In this document: one piece after another, positions 23,110-32,896 of the stretch | Position numbering within the stretch: the first letter of the stretch is position 1 | Layout: each line of letters opens with the position of its first letter | Assembly (NCBI GenBank): GCA_030549175.1 | Contig: JAUKUA010000006.1 | Location: 3,534,001 to 3,598,000 of the forward strand | From: Lasiosphaeris hirsuta | Lineage: Eukaryota > Ascomycota > Sordariomycetes > Sordariales > Lasiosphaeriaceae | Length of the DNA stretch: 64,000 nucleotides | Direction: 5' to 3' | Notes under the pieces: model-generated | What the model was told of the DNA's origin: nothing | Database searches by the model: none | Seen by the model: only the letters and a program-made list of their open reading frames with translations | Translations under genes and position numbers: made by a program

Positions 23110-25325
23110 GGTGGCGATGCTGTACTGTTCGCTTGTGACGAAAGAGGATGATGAGGGTATCACGCCTGTCTTGGTACGAAGGACAGTGTATGGTGGGTAG
23201 CGTTGGGGTAGTGGAACGGTGGGCTGATGTGATGTCTAAACGTCGACCGTTGACGCTGGTGTCTTCTTTTTAATCTAGCGCAGCTCACTAGGAGAGTGGT
23301 GGTGTTGAAGTTTGCCAGCAAGAGGTAGTGTGCGGCTAGGCTGAGCCGTCTTATACAAAGCAGCAGTCTCAGGTGCCGATGCCAAACGACGCTCGGAGAT
23401 AATGCGGTGGTGCCTTCACTAGCGACCTCATGAGGGGATGGGAGGCGAGGGGTCGATATTGGTACGCAGGGCGGGCCGAGACGGTTTACGGACGGTTTAG
23501 GGATGGGGTGGGAGAACGGGAGGATAGGAGGATTGGAGGGAACGGAGCTGCCGTGTCTGCTATGTAGATTTGTCCTACAATCGGATTGGGGCGAAGTTGT
23601 AAGGCGGTCGCCGATTTATAGGCTGGGCTTCTGGAACCCGATCAAGGGGGGAAACCCCAGTCTTTTCAGGTCCGGTTTCCGGTTATCGATGGGCTGTCCT
23701 GGCAAAAAGATGGGTCTGGCCTGATGGAGGGTCGCGGGAAAATGTGGTGATGAGAAGCCGGGCGGTCTTGCTCTCTTGTTTCCGCTTTCTGGGTCGGCCA
23801 GGACAAAGAAGAGGCGCCGACGCTTTGTGTTGCACGAATCACCCCTCTGGCAAAGAGCTCCTCTGGCCAATAGTTGTCTCCGTATCCGCAGGATCGACCT
23901 CAAACCAGCTCAATTCGTCGTCGCGTGAAGGTCTGGACTGGAGTGGCAGGGGTGGGGATCGCCTTGTCTGGTCTTGCCGCTATGCAGCGGGGGCGCATTA
24001 CCACTGCCCGGTCCAGGCAGGCCGGTGTTGCATCTTATGTGCAGTGTAACTTGCCCGGGTGGGTGTGGACGTCTCGACCGGGGCCGGCTCCTCTTGGCAT
24101 TGCCACTTCCCTCTGTAGCCGCGAATCCGCCGTGCCCGCCTGTCAATCTCTAGAACTATGCCATTTTCCCTTGATGGCGTTCTCGTCAGGCCTGAGGGGC
24201 ACGTGAGGGGCTGATCTCATTGAGAATGTGAGGGTGGCCAGCTGTGGCCTTTGTTTTTGAGTGCGTGTTTCATGGGCAAGAAAACACCAGCGAAGGGTGA
24301 AAGGCATCAAGGCCAGCCCGGGAAACTGCAATTCCCATCCAAGAGGCATGTCGATACTTTCTACATTAGGTCGGTAGTTAGTTTAATGTACACTAAAAAA
24401 GAAGGGTGCCACGGTATCTAAGCTTGTGCTAAGGTTTTCGCAACTCCTTACCCCGGGCAATCGAGGTGCCTAACCCCGCATGGGCACCACCGCTTCCCGA
24501 CCCTACCCCGCCATGCCTCTTTCCAAAGGGCCGCTGCCAAGCTCAGCCGTTGGTTACTACCTTGGCAAGCTGGAGATCGTGCAATGTCATCGAGATACAA
24601 AGCCCAGCAGACTTGAATTACAAGTTGAAGTATAGACGCGCATTACCAAAATACTGGCGCATTCTCAGCGATGTCCTGTGTAGGTGACTTCAGAGCCAAA
24701 TTGTCCGTGTGACAAGAGGGAGGAAGTGGGAGGCAACGCACTCCTCCTCACCCCTTTCTTGATCACTGCATCAACGCGTGGCAAAAAGATCGACACAAGT
24801 TGCGTTGCATTCTGCCGACTCAAGATGTAATTGACTTCGGAAATTTGCGGGAGAGAGGACTGTCAGGCGCCCCAGCGCACTCTTGGACGGACTGTAAATA
24901 CATAGTCCGGGGATAGGGCTGGGTGCGATTTTTGTCTGCTGCTCTTGAAAATTAGATACCTTCGCTTTCATGCTGAGTCTGTAGCTACACCCGCACCGAT
25001 GTTGCGTTTCATTCTCGATATCCCGGACTTCGGAACCCACAGGTTCCTGCTGACCGGGATGATGACCGAGACTGAATATGCAGGAATAAAACTCAGATTG
25101 CGGGAGTATGCGTGCTAGGAGCCTCTGTCTTGCATGGCCACTAAGACATATCTTGTCATCGTATATATAAACTGCCTTCGCCCAACGCGTAGAACGGGAG
25201 AACGTGATTCATAAGCCACCGCTGTGGTTTTGGTCATTAAGCACGTTAGATAGCATGGCAATCATCCCACGGCAGACCATAACAACAGCGATATCAATGC
25301 TGTCCCGCCATTACCAGTCACTCTC
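23110..25325. other. 2.2-kb intergenic region without supported genes
   Basis: Lies between the F-box-like gene start and the dynein light chain stop. Short frames on both strands have no family features. One CACGTG occurs at 24200-24205. I see no tRNA or repeat family here. Confidence 0.4.
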
Positions 25326-25988
25326 CTAGATGGCGATCCAAATCAACATGATGACAACGTCCAGGCCCTTCGCCTCACCGTCGAACTTGAAGCTCCACAT
25401 GCCGTCGGTTTTCTCGTTCCAGAATCCGCCTGTAGCGCTGTGCATGCCGCGCCGACCAGCCTGACCCTTCTTCGCCGCCGTTGACTTGTCGTCTACCTCT
25501 CCCGATGTGCTCGTGCCTGTCGACTTGTTCAACTGCGACGTGGGTACGACGTGCTGGACGATGGTGCTGTTGATGGCGAACTTGTATGTTGGAGCCGCGG
25601 CGCCTTGTGGTGTGGCCTCGGACATGACTGCCTTTAGCATTTTTTGCTACAAAGACCAGACCTGTCAGCTCTTGACGTCGGGTGCAGGGAGGCAGCGTGG
25701 TCCACCTACGATGATGGTCTCATTCCATTGCGCCGTCTTGGGATGCTCGTAGTACTCGACGCTAGATAGAGCGCTGTTGCAAGCCTGCAGTTCAACCGTT
25801 AGTGAGCTATATTGATACAGTTATACGCTGGCTGCCGTGCCGTGCCGTGCTCGGTGCATCGTGGGGAGTTGACATACATCTGTAGCAATCTGTTCCAGGC
25901 GCTTCAGAGGAATGGGCTATGCATAATGTTAGTGTAGTCGATGCTTACTATCCACGGGAGTTCATACGGAGTTGGCCTGGGCCGCCAT
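25326..25988 (-). CDS. Dynein light chain, Tctex-1 (DYNLT) type
   Basis: A subunit of cytoplasmic dynein that binds the intermediate chain and cargo for retrograde microtubule transport. Four exons: 25988-25968, 25916-25878, 25784-25710 and 25646-25326. Introns are 51, 93 and 63 bp with GTATGA, GTATGT and GTAGGT donors. Product 151 residues: MAAQANSPIPLKRLEQIATDA, then SSVEYYEHPKTAQWNETII, YKFAINSTIVQ, and the family C-terminus ending LDVVIMLIWIAI. The strand-forming core is intact. An insertion of about 25 residues rich in Ser/Thr/Lys/Gly (NKSTGTSTSGEV...) between core strands makes it longer than the ~113-residue animal proteins. Intron 2 contains a short tandem GCCGT repeat. The gene is head to head with VTC1. 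Confidence 0.94.
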
Positions 25989-26031
25989 TGTGATGTGTTG
26001 GCTGGCGGATCTGATGATCGCGTGCTTTGGA

Positions 26032-26066
26032 TTTTTTTTGGGGGGGTGTTTGTTTGTTTGTTTGTT
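26032..26066. repeat. T/G homopolymers followed by TTTG tandem repeat
   Basis: T8, then G7, then about four TTTG units at 26048-26066, in the divergent promoter between the dynein light chain and VTC1. Confidence 0.85.
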
Positions 26067-26362
26067 CGCTCGACCCGCAGGGACTATGTGCTATCGCTAG
26101 CCGTTATGCCGACGCAATATTCCAACTCTTTGGAAATAGCTGACACTTTTTCGCAAGGTGCAGTGGTCAAGGCAAGACACGGGCCAACAAGGCAGGGCTG
26201 AAGTATTGAAGCGATATGGTGGTGGGTTGTGATGGAAACCGATCGCTGCAAAACATCGCTTATCAGAGTTTATGTTTTAGCCGGCTCCGGCCCCGTTGCC
26301 TGCCCAATGGACACCAGTACACGTCAAGCCACAGCACAGCCGATCGCTAACCCCTCTTGATC

Positions 26363-26368
26363 CACGTG
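26363..26368. promoter_or_regulatory. CACGTG E-box upstream of VTC1, distal
   Basis: A perfect CACGTG palindrome 430 bp before the VTC1 ATG. CACGTG is the core bound by Pho4 in yeast and NUC-1 in Neurospora; binding here is inference. The motif is palindromic and not rare by chance. Confidence 0.4.
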
Positions 26369-26439
26369 ACCTCTCTCAAAACAGTGCGATGAGTGATTAC
26401 GTAAAACTACATCAGCCAGTTAGACTTCAGGATAAGGCC

Positions 26440-26445
26440 CACGTG
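26440..26445. promoter_or_regulatory. CACGTG E-box upstream of VTC1, proximal
   Basis: A second perfect CACGTG, 77 bp downstream of the first and 353 bp before the VTC1 ATG, in CCCACGTGCG context. The pair fits phosphate-responsive control of a VTC gene but is unproven. Confidence 0.4.
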
Positions 26446-26797
26446 CGGTAGTGGAATCGTTGGGCGCAAAGCCCCCTGGCGTTTTCCTATTGATCAATTG
26501 GTTGACCCGCACCAGCTCTTGCGATCCAGACTGGGCAGCTAGGGTTCTGGTGAACATCTCGTCAGGCGACGCTCATAAACCGCAACACCGCATTTGCCAT
26601 TGCTTGACAAAACAGACCGAGTCAACAATATTGACGAGAGAATTGGAGTTCCTGGTCGCCTAACGTCTGCGTGGACCACTCAGAACAACACCCCACCTTC
26701 TTCTTCCCATTTCATTTCCCGTTGAACCGTTGCGTCTCAAAACGTCCTTATCCGTTATCCTCTGGGTCTCCATCCAAGGCGCCGAAACATCTTCATC

Positions 26798-27249
26798 ATG
26801 TCTAGCCAACCGCTTCTTCAGACCGCGCCAGGTCCGTACTCTTGGCCCATCCCACCCTACTCAATACAGAGCCTTCTAACTCTTTGATCGTAGGCAAGCG
26901 CATTGCGCTCCCGACCCGCGTCGAGCCTAAGGTGTTCTTCGCTAACGAGCGAACATTTCTCTCATGGCTCAACTTCACCGTGATCCTCGGCGCCCTCGCT
27001 ATCGGCATGCTCAACTTTGGCGACCGCCCGGCATTTATCTCGGCCTTCCTGTTCACGGGTGTTGCCATGGCTACTATGATCTATGCGCTCATAACGTACC
27101 ATTGGAGGGCCAAGTCGATACGGATGCGTGGGCAAGCCGGCTTTGACGACCGTTTCGGGCCTACATTTTTGGCCATAATTCTTCTCCTTGCTGTTGTCGT
27201 CAACTTCGTCCTTAGGATCACATACAGCTCCCAGGACCAGGGGCCCTAA
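26798..27249 (+). CDS. Vacuolar transporter chaperone subunit VTC1
   Basis: The small membrane subunit of the VTC complex, which makes polyphosphate from ATP and moves it into the vacuole. Exons 26798-26831 and 26894-27249; intron 26832-26893 (62 bp) has donor GTCCGT and acceptor TCGTAG. Product 129 residues, the normal VTC1 size. It starts [23 protein letters not shown]. The signature [19 protein letters not shown] is present at 21-39. Three membrane spans lie at about 35-52, 58-80 and 101-120, with [10 protein letters not shown] after span 2, the DUF202-like arrangement. There is no SPX or catalytic domain, as expected for VTC1. Upstream CACGTG pairs suggest PHO-type regulation. A second SPX/three-span protein lies at 55733-57439. 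Confidence 0.96.
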
Positions 27250-27816
27250 AATGCTTGCCAAGTTTAGGCTCTATGGGCTGAACTTTTGCTGGGTGACGAG
27301 CGGACTGACGGCCGAGCATGTAACATTAGCATATGCCGTATCTGTTCTTTTGAACAATGGCCTGTATATCACAGGCCGTCGCATTTCTAAGGGTGCATTT
27401 GGATTTGGGCATACCAGGAATAGATTGCAAGGGCGGATGATAGCAAATTGAGGCATGTAGGTATGCTGAAAACCCACCGGACAAGCGTATTAGGGTTCAA
27501 GGTTGAAAGATTTGATACGAGAGAGCCTCAATTGGGCCATGTCCTAAAGTGACTTGATTCGAGGGGTGACTTCGTTGGAACACCATTTCGCAAAGGGAGA
27601 CGAAGGGGAGATTGGAAAATTTCAAATACGTCTAAATCTAATTATTGGGTATCATATGATATGTTAACGCCCCTTCTGGTGACCAAACCTATTCCACACC
27701 CGCCATTTCCTGGCGACCATGCCCATGATGTGATGATATTGCCGGCACGCGCTTTTCGTTGCTGGTCTTGACTTTCAAGCTTCCAAATGGCTCTCTGCAT
27801 TCGCCCTCCCGCGAAG
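27250..27816. other. 3' intergenic region between convergent VTC1 and Alba-like gene
   Basis: About 570 bp, no gene supported; presumably two 3' UTRs. Confidence 0.45.
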
Positions 27817-28533
27817 CTAGGCCTTGCTAGCAAAACCCATGTTCTTCTTCCGTAATAGGTCTATGCGATCTTCATTCGTCTGAAGCACGATGTTGGGGAG
27901 TGTTTTTAACTCGTCCAGCGGGACGCGTGAGAAAAAGACGCTCATGTAGGATTTGTGTTTGACCTTGACAGGCTGCACCGCTCGCTCGTAGATGGTTGTC
28001 TTTGTTGTCTCAAAGTAGTCGCCGGCATCGCTGTCGCACTCCAGCACCTCCGTCCCGTCATCGACTGCCATATATGTGTCCTCCACAACCGACGGCTCCT
28101 CAACCGTTGCCTCGTCGCACTCGGTCTCGCTCAGCACGTTATACTGGAACCACTTTTGCTCGCTCTCTCCGATACGCCGCCGAACCAGCTCCGAAATGGT
28201 GATGAGCTTGTTGGACGCGTTGAGCTTGGCTGAAAAGAAGACAACGCCAGGGAGGACCGACTGGTCCCACGCGCTGAAGCGCCCGAGGTGCTCGAGCGCC
28301 TTGTCGACGTGCTTATTAATTCTTGTCGAGGGCATAACCGACATGGTATTGATTTCGTAGCTGGGTCGCAGCTTGAGGAGGAGGGGTTCGTAGAGGAGGA
28401 AGTAGTGGCTGGGTGATGGGACTGGGTCTGCGCCGACTCGGTGTTTCTTTGAAATCTGGGCTTCAATTTCGCCAGCATGTTTCCTTTTGGAAGAGGCTGT
28501 GGCCTGAAACCGTGTCGTCTGGGGTGTGGCCAT
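27817..28533 (-). CDS. Alba-like nucleic-acid-binding protein
   Basis: Intronless, 238 residues from the ATG at 28533. A basic N-terminus (SKRKHAGEIE..KKHRVG) could be a nuclear signal. The segment from about 55 to 135 follows the Alba/Rpp20-Rpp25 pattern: YEINTMSVMPSTRINKHVDKAL, a helix, VVFFSAKLNASNKLITISELVRR, then a strand-rich part. An acidic region follows (DDGTEVLECDSDAGD), and the C-terminus is Lys/Arg-containing. Relatives in eukaryotes are RNase P/MRP subunits (Pop6/Pop7, Rpp25), so a role in tRNA or rRNA processing is plausible. The C-terminal half beyond the Alba fold is not recognised. Confidence 0.82.
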   Translation of the reverse strand: MATPQTTRFQATASSKRKHAGEIEAQISKKHRVGADPVPSPSHYFLLYEPLLLKLRPSYEINTMSVMPSTRINKHVDKALEHLGRFSAWDQSVLPGVVFFSAKLNASNKLITISELVRRRIGESEQKWFQYNVLSETECDEATVEEPSVVEDTYMAVDDGTEVLECDSDAGDYFETTKTTIYERAVQPVKVKHKSYMSVFFSRVPLDELKTLPNIVLQTNEDRIDLLRKKNMGFASKA

Positions 28534-30970
28534 TGCAATGGCGAATGGTGTTATCCGATCAACCTGCCTCGCTGTCTAGCATACTTAGTTGACGGTCTGA
28601 TGCTGGGTTGTGTTGTGTTTTGTCATGAATTTGTCCCATGCAGGCCAAACAATGTGGGGTCAACTGGCATGTTCGATTTGCTAACCGCGATTCCCTTATC
28701 GATAAGAGCTTCGTGGCTCTTGGAGCTGCCGACCCGGTGTGCAAAACGGTGAGCCCAGGAATTAATTTTGTAGCGTATGTAGCTCGCTGGGCTGAATTTA
28801 TCCCTTACCTTGCCTTGGACTATTATTACTTTACCTTTACCATATGATAGTATGCCATAGTCACCTGAGCAAACAAACTAGGACAAGCTCCCTTATTCCT
28901 CCGGCGCTGTCATTTTGAAGCTCCATTGAGATTCAAAAGAAACAGATGAATTTTGTCGCTACACGATTTGTCGACGATGGCCACTACCAACGACGCATTT
29001 AAACGTGCAGCCGTTTTGCTGCGTGACATTGGCTCGAGATTGGCTGCAGCCAGTCCAACTGACATCGAATATGGAGTTGCGGCAGAGATCCACCTTGACC
29101 CATGCAGCTTCGATCTTGGATCGTGGAGGATGTTTGAGGTCCGAGGATAGTTTGGCTATCAACGGGAACAACCACAAACTTTTGTATCCTCCTACGTTTT
29201 ATCCACGGAAGGACTCAGATAGATTTATATCCAACACCACAGGATATGGGAGCATGAAAAGTGCCCGCGCATCAGCAGTAAAGAGTCTGCACGGATAACG
29301 AGTTGTAATCTACAACCGGAGTATTCTCATGTTAGGTAAGCAGTCGAGATTGATCGGCGCACGTGCCCCAATGTCGCTCGCTGGACAGCTGATTGCGACT
29401 GAATGAGTCTATTCTTAGAGCGGTAATAATTAGCACATTACAAGGACTAGTGTAAATGCCAATCCATTCGACCCACCCTGCCTTGGTTCATCGCACTCGC
29501 AACTGGAACTTCCACCCAGCTTCCGAGGCCCGGCTGCGGTTGCTGAGAGAGCTGCGCGCTGCGGGTGCCTTGGATACTGTGGACGTCCTCTGCTCACCAA
29601 CCAGATGCCTTCTGGATTTCGCTAGATGCATCCATCTCCTGCTTGAAGGCATGTCACTGGCAGTTGTGGTGATGAGCAACACAACGTACAGCCCGGCGAC
29701 TCGCCATTGCTCTGCTCCCCGCTCGGCGATCCACGGTACATGGTCCACTGCTGCCTCGAATGCGCTCGTCCCCATTCCCCTCCATTTTCCATTTGCCTGT
29801 TCGCCTAGATCGTCGGGCTAGGGCAGGACACATACCTAGATCTAACCTAAAATACCAAGATAAATGGGTATTGTCTATCCACTCGACGTTTCCTTCGAAG
29901 GCTTTCTCTCGTTGCGCTGCATATTTTCGTCGCTTTTCCTGTCATCGCGGCGCAATCCAGGATAAGCTATCAGCACTCTGGGTGAAGGACTAAATGAGCG
30001 ATCGCGTTCACGCTGCTCCTCACCCCCCTGTCGGCTGGCTGCGCGAACCTGGGCCTCCATTTGATCCATTAATGGAAGGGTTGGCGGCCACGCTAGTCCA
30101 CAGGTAAGACAAGGGCGCCCGAGCCCGCCTCTGCCCCATGCGAGCTCCACACCAGCCCAATCAGCTGTTTGATATGCCCACCCTCGATCACACCCCGGTC
30201 ATCCGCTCAGTTAGTCACGGACCCCCCCTGTCCCCTTGCATTTTTGCCTCCAGCCCAGGTCCCAACTCCCAAACAATTTCCCTTCTGCGTTGCGTCTCCC
30301 CTTACAACCCGCGTGACAGCGCCCGTCCCCCCCAGAGCTCAATCAACTTGCAACCAACAACACCCGCCAACCTGACCAAAACCACGCAACAGCACAACGC
30401 GACCCATTTTGTTGCTCTTTTTCTCTTCGCGCGCTCATTTCGCTCTGTTTTTGCAAACACTATTATTTTGACACCGTCGAGGCTTTCACTAGCTCTCGCT
30501 CACATTTGGCGTCGTTAGCCACCAGCGCCCGTCCCGGTCGCATTTCCCGATCGCATTCATTCGCGGCTGTCTGGTTGCGCAGCGCAAAGAAGTAGCGCCA
30601 GCTTTCCTGCCTCTGGCCTGACCCTGCGAGCCTGTTTCCGTTGGGTCTGGGGCGGCCACATCAGCAAAGGGGCTCCAGCTGCGGCCTCTCAGAAACCTGA
30701 CTAAAACCCCCGACCGACTTCCCCGACTAACCCGACTGAGACGAATCCACCTGCAAGCAGCCAAGCAGCCCCCCAGGTTGCATGGTTACGTCAGCCTTGC
30801 CTGCCTGCCACACCCGCTCCTTGTTGCCCCTTTTCCCGCCTCTTGGCTCATCTCATCGTTGCTGCCTTGCGACTCGGTCCATTTAACAAAAGCAAAGCAA
30901 CCCGTCGCCTCACCGTCGCTTCCTTCCTAGCTGGGGGCGCGCTCAAGAGACATCGCTTCACCTTCTGCTG
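28534..30970. other. 2.4-kb divergent intergenic region with pyrimidine-rich leader
   Basis: Lies between the Alba-like gene and the AHC1-like gene, which run away from each other. The last ~800 bp before 30971 is C- and CT-rich and poor in ATG (one at about 30782), typical of a long fungal 5' leader. No coding frame on either strand is supported. A CACGTG lies at 29360-29365. Confidence 0.45.
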
Positions 30971-32896
30971 ATGTTCCGCTTTTGGGCCTCCGATTCAAGG
31001 GGAAGCGAAAAGGCGGCCGACGGAAGCTTTCCGGTGCCGGACTACCCCGAGCCGATCGAGCTGGGTGCGTCATACCTGCCGGCCCCGGTTTCGCGGGCCC
31101 CAGTCCCGTCTCCGAAGAGGCGGCGGCCGAGCTCCGTTGATACCGCCGGCTACCTCGGCGCTTACCCATCAACCAAACGCGCCAAAACGGCACAAGATGG
31201 CGGCCTGCCCTCACCCGTCTCCGCCTCTGCCGATGGCGACGAGGCCAAGATGACAGCCAAGCCAAGCAGAGTTGTTGACCTCGAGCGTGCAAAAGATGTC
31301 ATTCAATACCAGTTTGGTCTTGAGATACTTCTAAAGCACGACGAGCTGCGGCTCATTAACCAGGAGATGGCTAAGTGCCAGGTTGCTCTTGAGCAACTTC
31401 GCAGATGCCATCTCATCCCCTACCCCGTTCAGTGTCCAACACCAAGTCAGATGCTGGACATCAGCAGTGGCAAGGGTCCCGCTTTGCAGTCCAGACCTGG
31501 CCAACCTGCACCGAGATGGGCGCCTCCGTTCGGCGTCGTCGAGGGCCCCTATGCGAGACATTATGCTAAGTGGCTGATCCCCGATCCTGTCTTTGACGGT
31601 ATCCAACCCGACTCGTATGGCTTCGCCGAAGCCAGCCGAGCAAAGAGTTCTGTTTCTGAGGGCAGGACAACGAGGAACAGCATGACAGACGCAGGGAATT
31701 TCGGGAAGCAGCGTCCCATCCGCGGCCAGTCAGGGCAGAGGCTGCATGCGCTATCCAGTGGATATTCGCAACCTAAGGACAAGCAAGCTCCCTGCATCCT
31801 GAAGCGCTCAGATGGAGTCACAGTCAAACTTGTCTGCATTGACTGCCACAGATGGGACTTCTCAAGCACACAGGGCTTCATCAATCATTGTCGTATTGCC
31901 CATAGGAGAGACTTCAAAAGCCATGAGGAAGCTGCCGTTCATTCTGGGCACCCCATCGACGTTGATGAAAGTGGAGGCATCGCCGGCGACGAGACCAAGG
32001 CTGCGGCGCCACCAGCACCCGCTGCTGTTGCTACCGCGGCCGCTCCTTATGCTACTACCCCTGGGTCGATTCACCCCCTAGCACGCAACGAACCAGTATC
32101 TGAGCAAGAAGCTTACAAGGCATTGCTCTCACGGATCCGCGCATCGCTTGACCTATACCATGCTGGGAACCTTCCGGGCGTATCGAGCATACCGGGGGCT
32201 CCTGCCCCTGCGTCGGCAGGTTTCGTTGCCTCCTCGGATACTCCATATTTGTCGCAGTTGATGCAAAAGAAGAAGCTTGGCGGCAACTTGCACGATCAAG
32301 TCACCGATGCTAGAACTATCGTGGATTGGGACTTGCTTTCGCCTGGTGGTGAAGATTCCGACACGGATCAGCCGAGCACATCGGATAGCGCAGCAAGTCC
32401 AAGGACAACCTTAATGTCGGCCGTGCGCACGCCTGCCGTTATGCGCGTCCCGGCACGCTCCGCCGCATCGCCTCCGTCGTCGACGTCGGCTTCCCGTCCC
32501 ACAAGCAGCAAGGGTCGTATCCCAACGCACCTAGAGCTGGCCCCTTCGACCGATTCTGCCTCTCCGGACTTTCCCGAGACCCCGTTGTATGACGATGACA
32601 TGGACGTGGACCTGAGCCCAAACACCATCACAAGCAACAACGCACCATCCCTTGTTAGTGACGACGGCGAGTACGATGACTCGGATGATGGGTCGGCATC
32701 CGATAGTAGTGATGTGGAGACCGAGTCCGTCGCCGAGATCAACATCAATGAGGATAATGATGTTCAAGACGTCACCGCCCGGCCGATTCATCGTAGCACT
32801 GGAGTCAAGCTGAAGAAGGATGAGACGAGACACGTCACGTTTGTGACACCTATTGCGAACAGCAATACCAAGGGCAGGCGGAAGCAAAAGATTTAG
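30971..32896 (+). CDS. AHC1-like C2H2 zinc-finger protein, probable ADA histone acetyltransferase component
   Basis: Intronless, 641 residues. The N-terminus is basic and disordered (SPKRRRPSS, STKRAKT). A helical segment follows at about 98-140 (VIQYQFGLEILLKHDELRLINQEMAKC). A single unusual C2H2 finger at about 284-310 reads LVCIDCHRWDFSSTQGFINHCRIAH: CxxC, then a finger loop and H-x(n)-H, preceded by ILKRSDGVTVKLV. Fungal proteins with this block are annotated as ADA HAT complex component 1 (Ahc1), so a nuclear chromatin role is likely. The rest is Ser/Pro-rich and acidic (DDMDVDLSP, SDDGEYDDSDDG), and the end is basic (KGRRKQKI). The zinc-finger block is seen directly; the complex assignment is by family. 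Confidence 0.83.
   Translation: MFRFWASDSRGSEKAADGSFPVPDYPEPIELGASYLPAPVSRAPVPSPKRRRPSSVDTAGYLGAYPSTKRAKTAQDGGLPSPVSASADGDEAKMTAKPSRVVDLERAKDVIQYQFGLEILLKHDELRLINQEMAKCQVALEQLRRCHLIPYPVQCPTPSQMLDISSGKGPALQSRPGQPAPRWAPPFGVVEGPYARHYAKWLIPDPVFDGIQPDSYGFAEASRAKSSVSEGRTTRNSMTDAGNFGKQRPIRGQSGQRLHALSSGYSQPKDKQAPCILKRSDGVTVKLVCIDCHRWDFSSTQGFINHCRIAHRRDFKSHEEAAVHSGHPIDVDESGGIAGDETKAAAPPAPAAVATAAAPYATTPGSIHPLARNEPVSEQEAYKALLSRIRASLDLYHAGNLPGVSSIPGAPAPASAGFVASSDTPYLSQLMQKKKLGGNLHDQVTDARTIVDWDLLSPGGEDSDTDQPSTSDSAASPRTTLMSAVRTPAVMRVPARSAASPPSSTSASRPTSSKGRIPTHLELAPSTDSASPDFPETPLYDDDMDVDLSPNTITSNNAPSLVSDDGEYDDSDDGSASDSSDVETESVAEININEDNDVQDVTARPIHRSTGVKLKKDETRHVTFVTPIANSNTKGRRKQKI

Larger units (their letters stand above)
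25989..26797. promoter_or_regulatory. Shared 0.8-kb divergent promoter, dynein light chain / VTC1
   Basis: Two head-to-head genes start at its edges. Near the dynein end lie a T8/G7 run and a TTTG tandem repeat. Nearer VTC1 are two CACGTG sites, described separately. No coding frame is supported. Confidence 0.55.
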
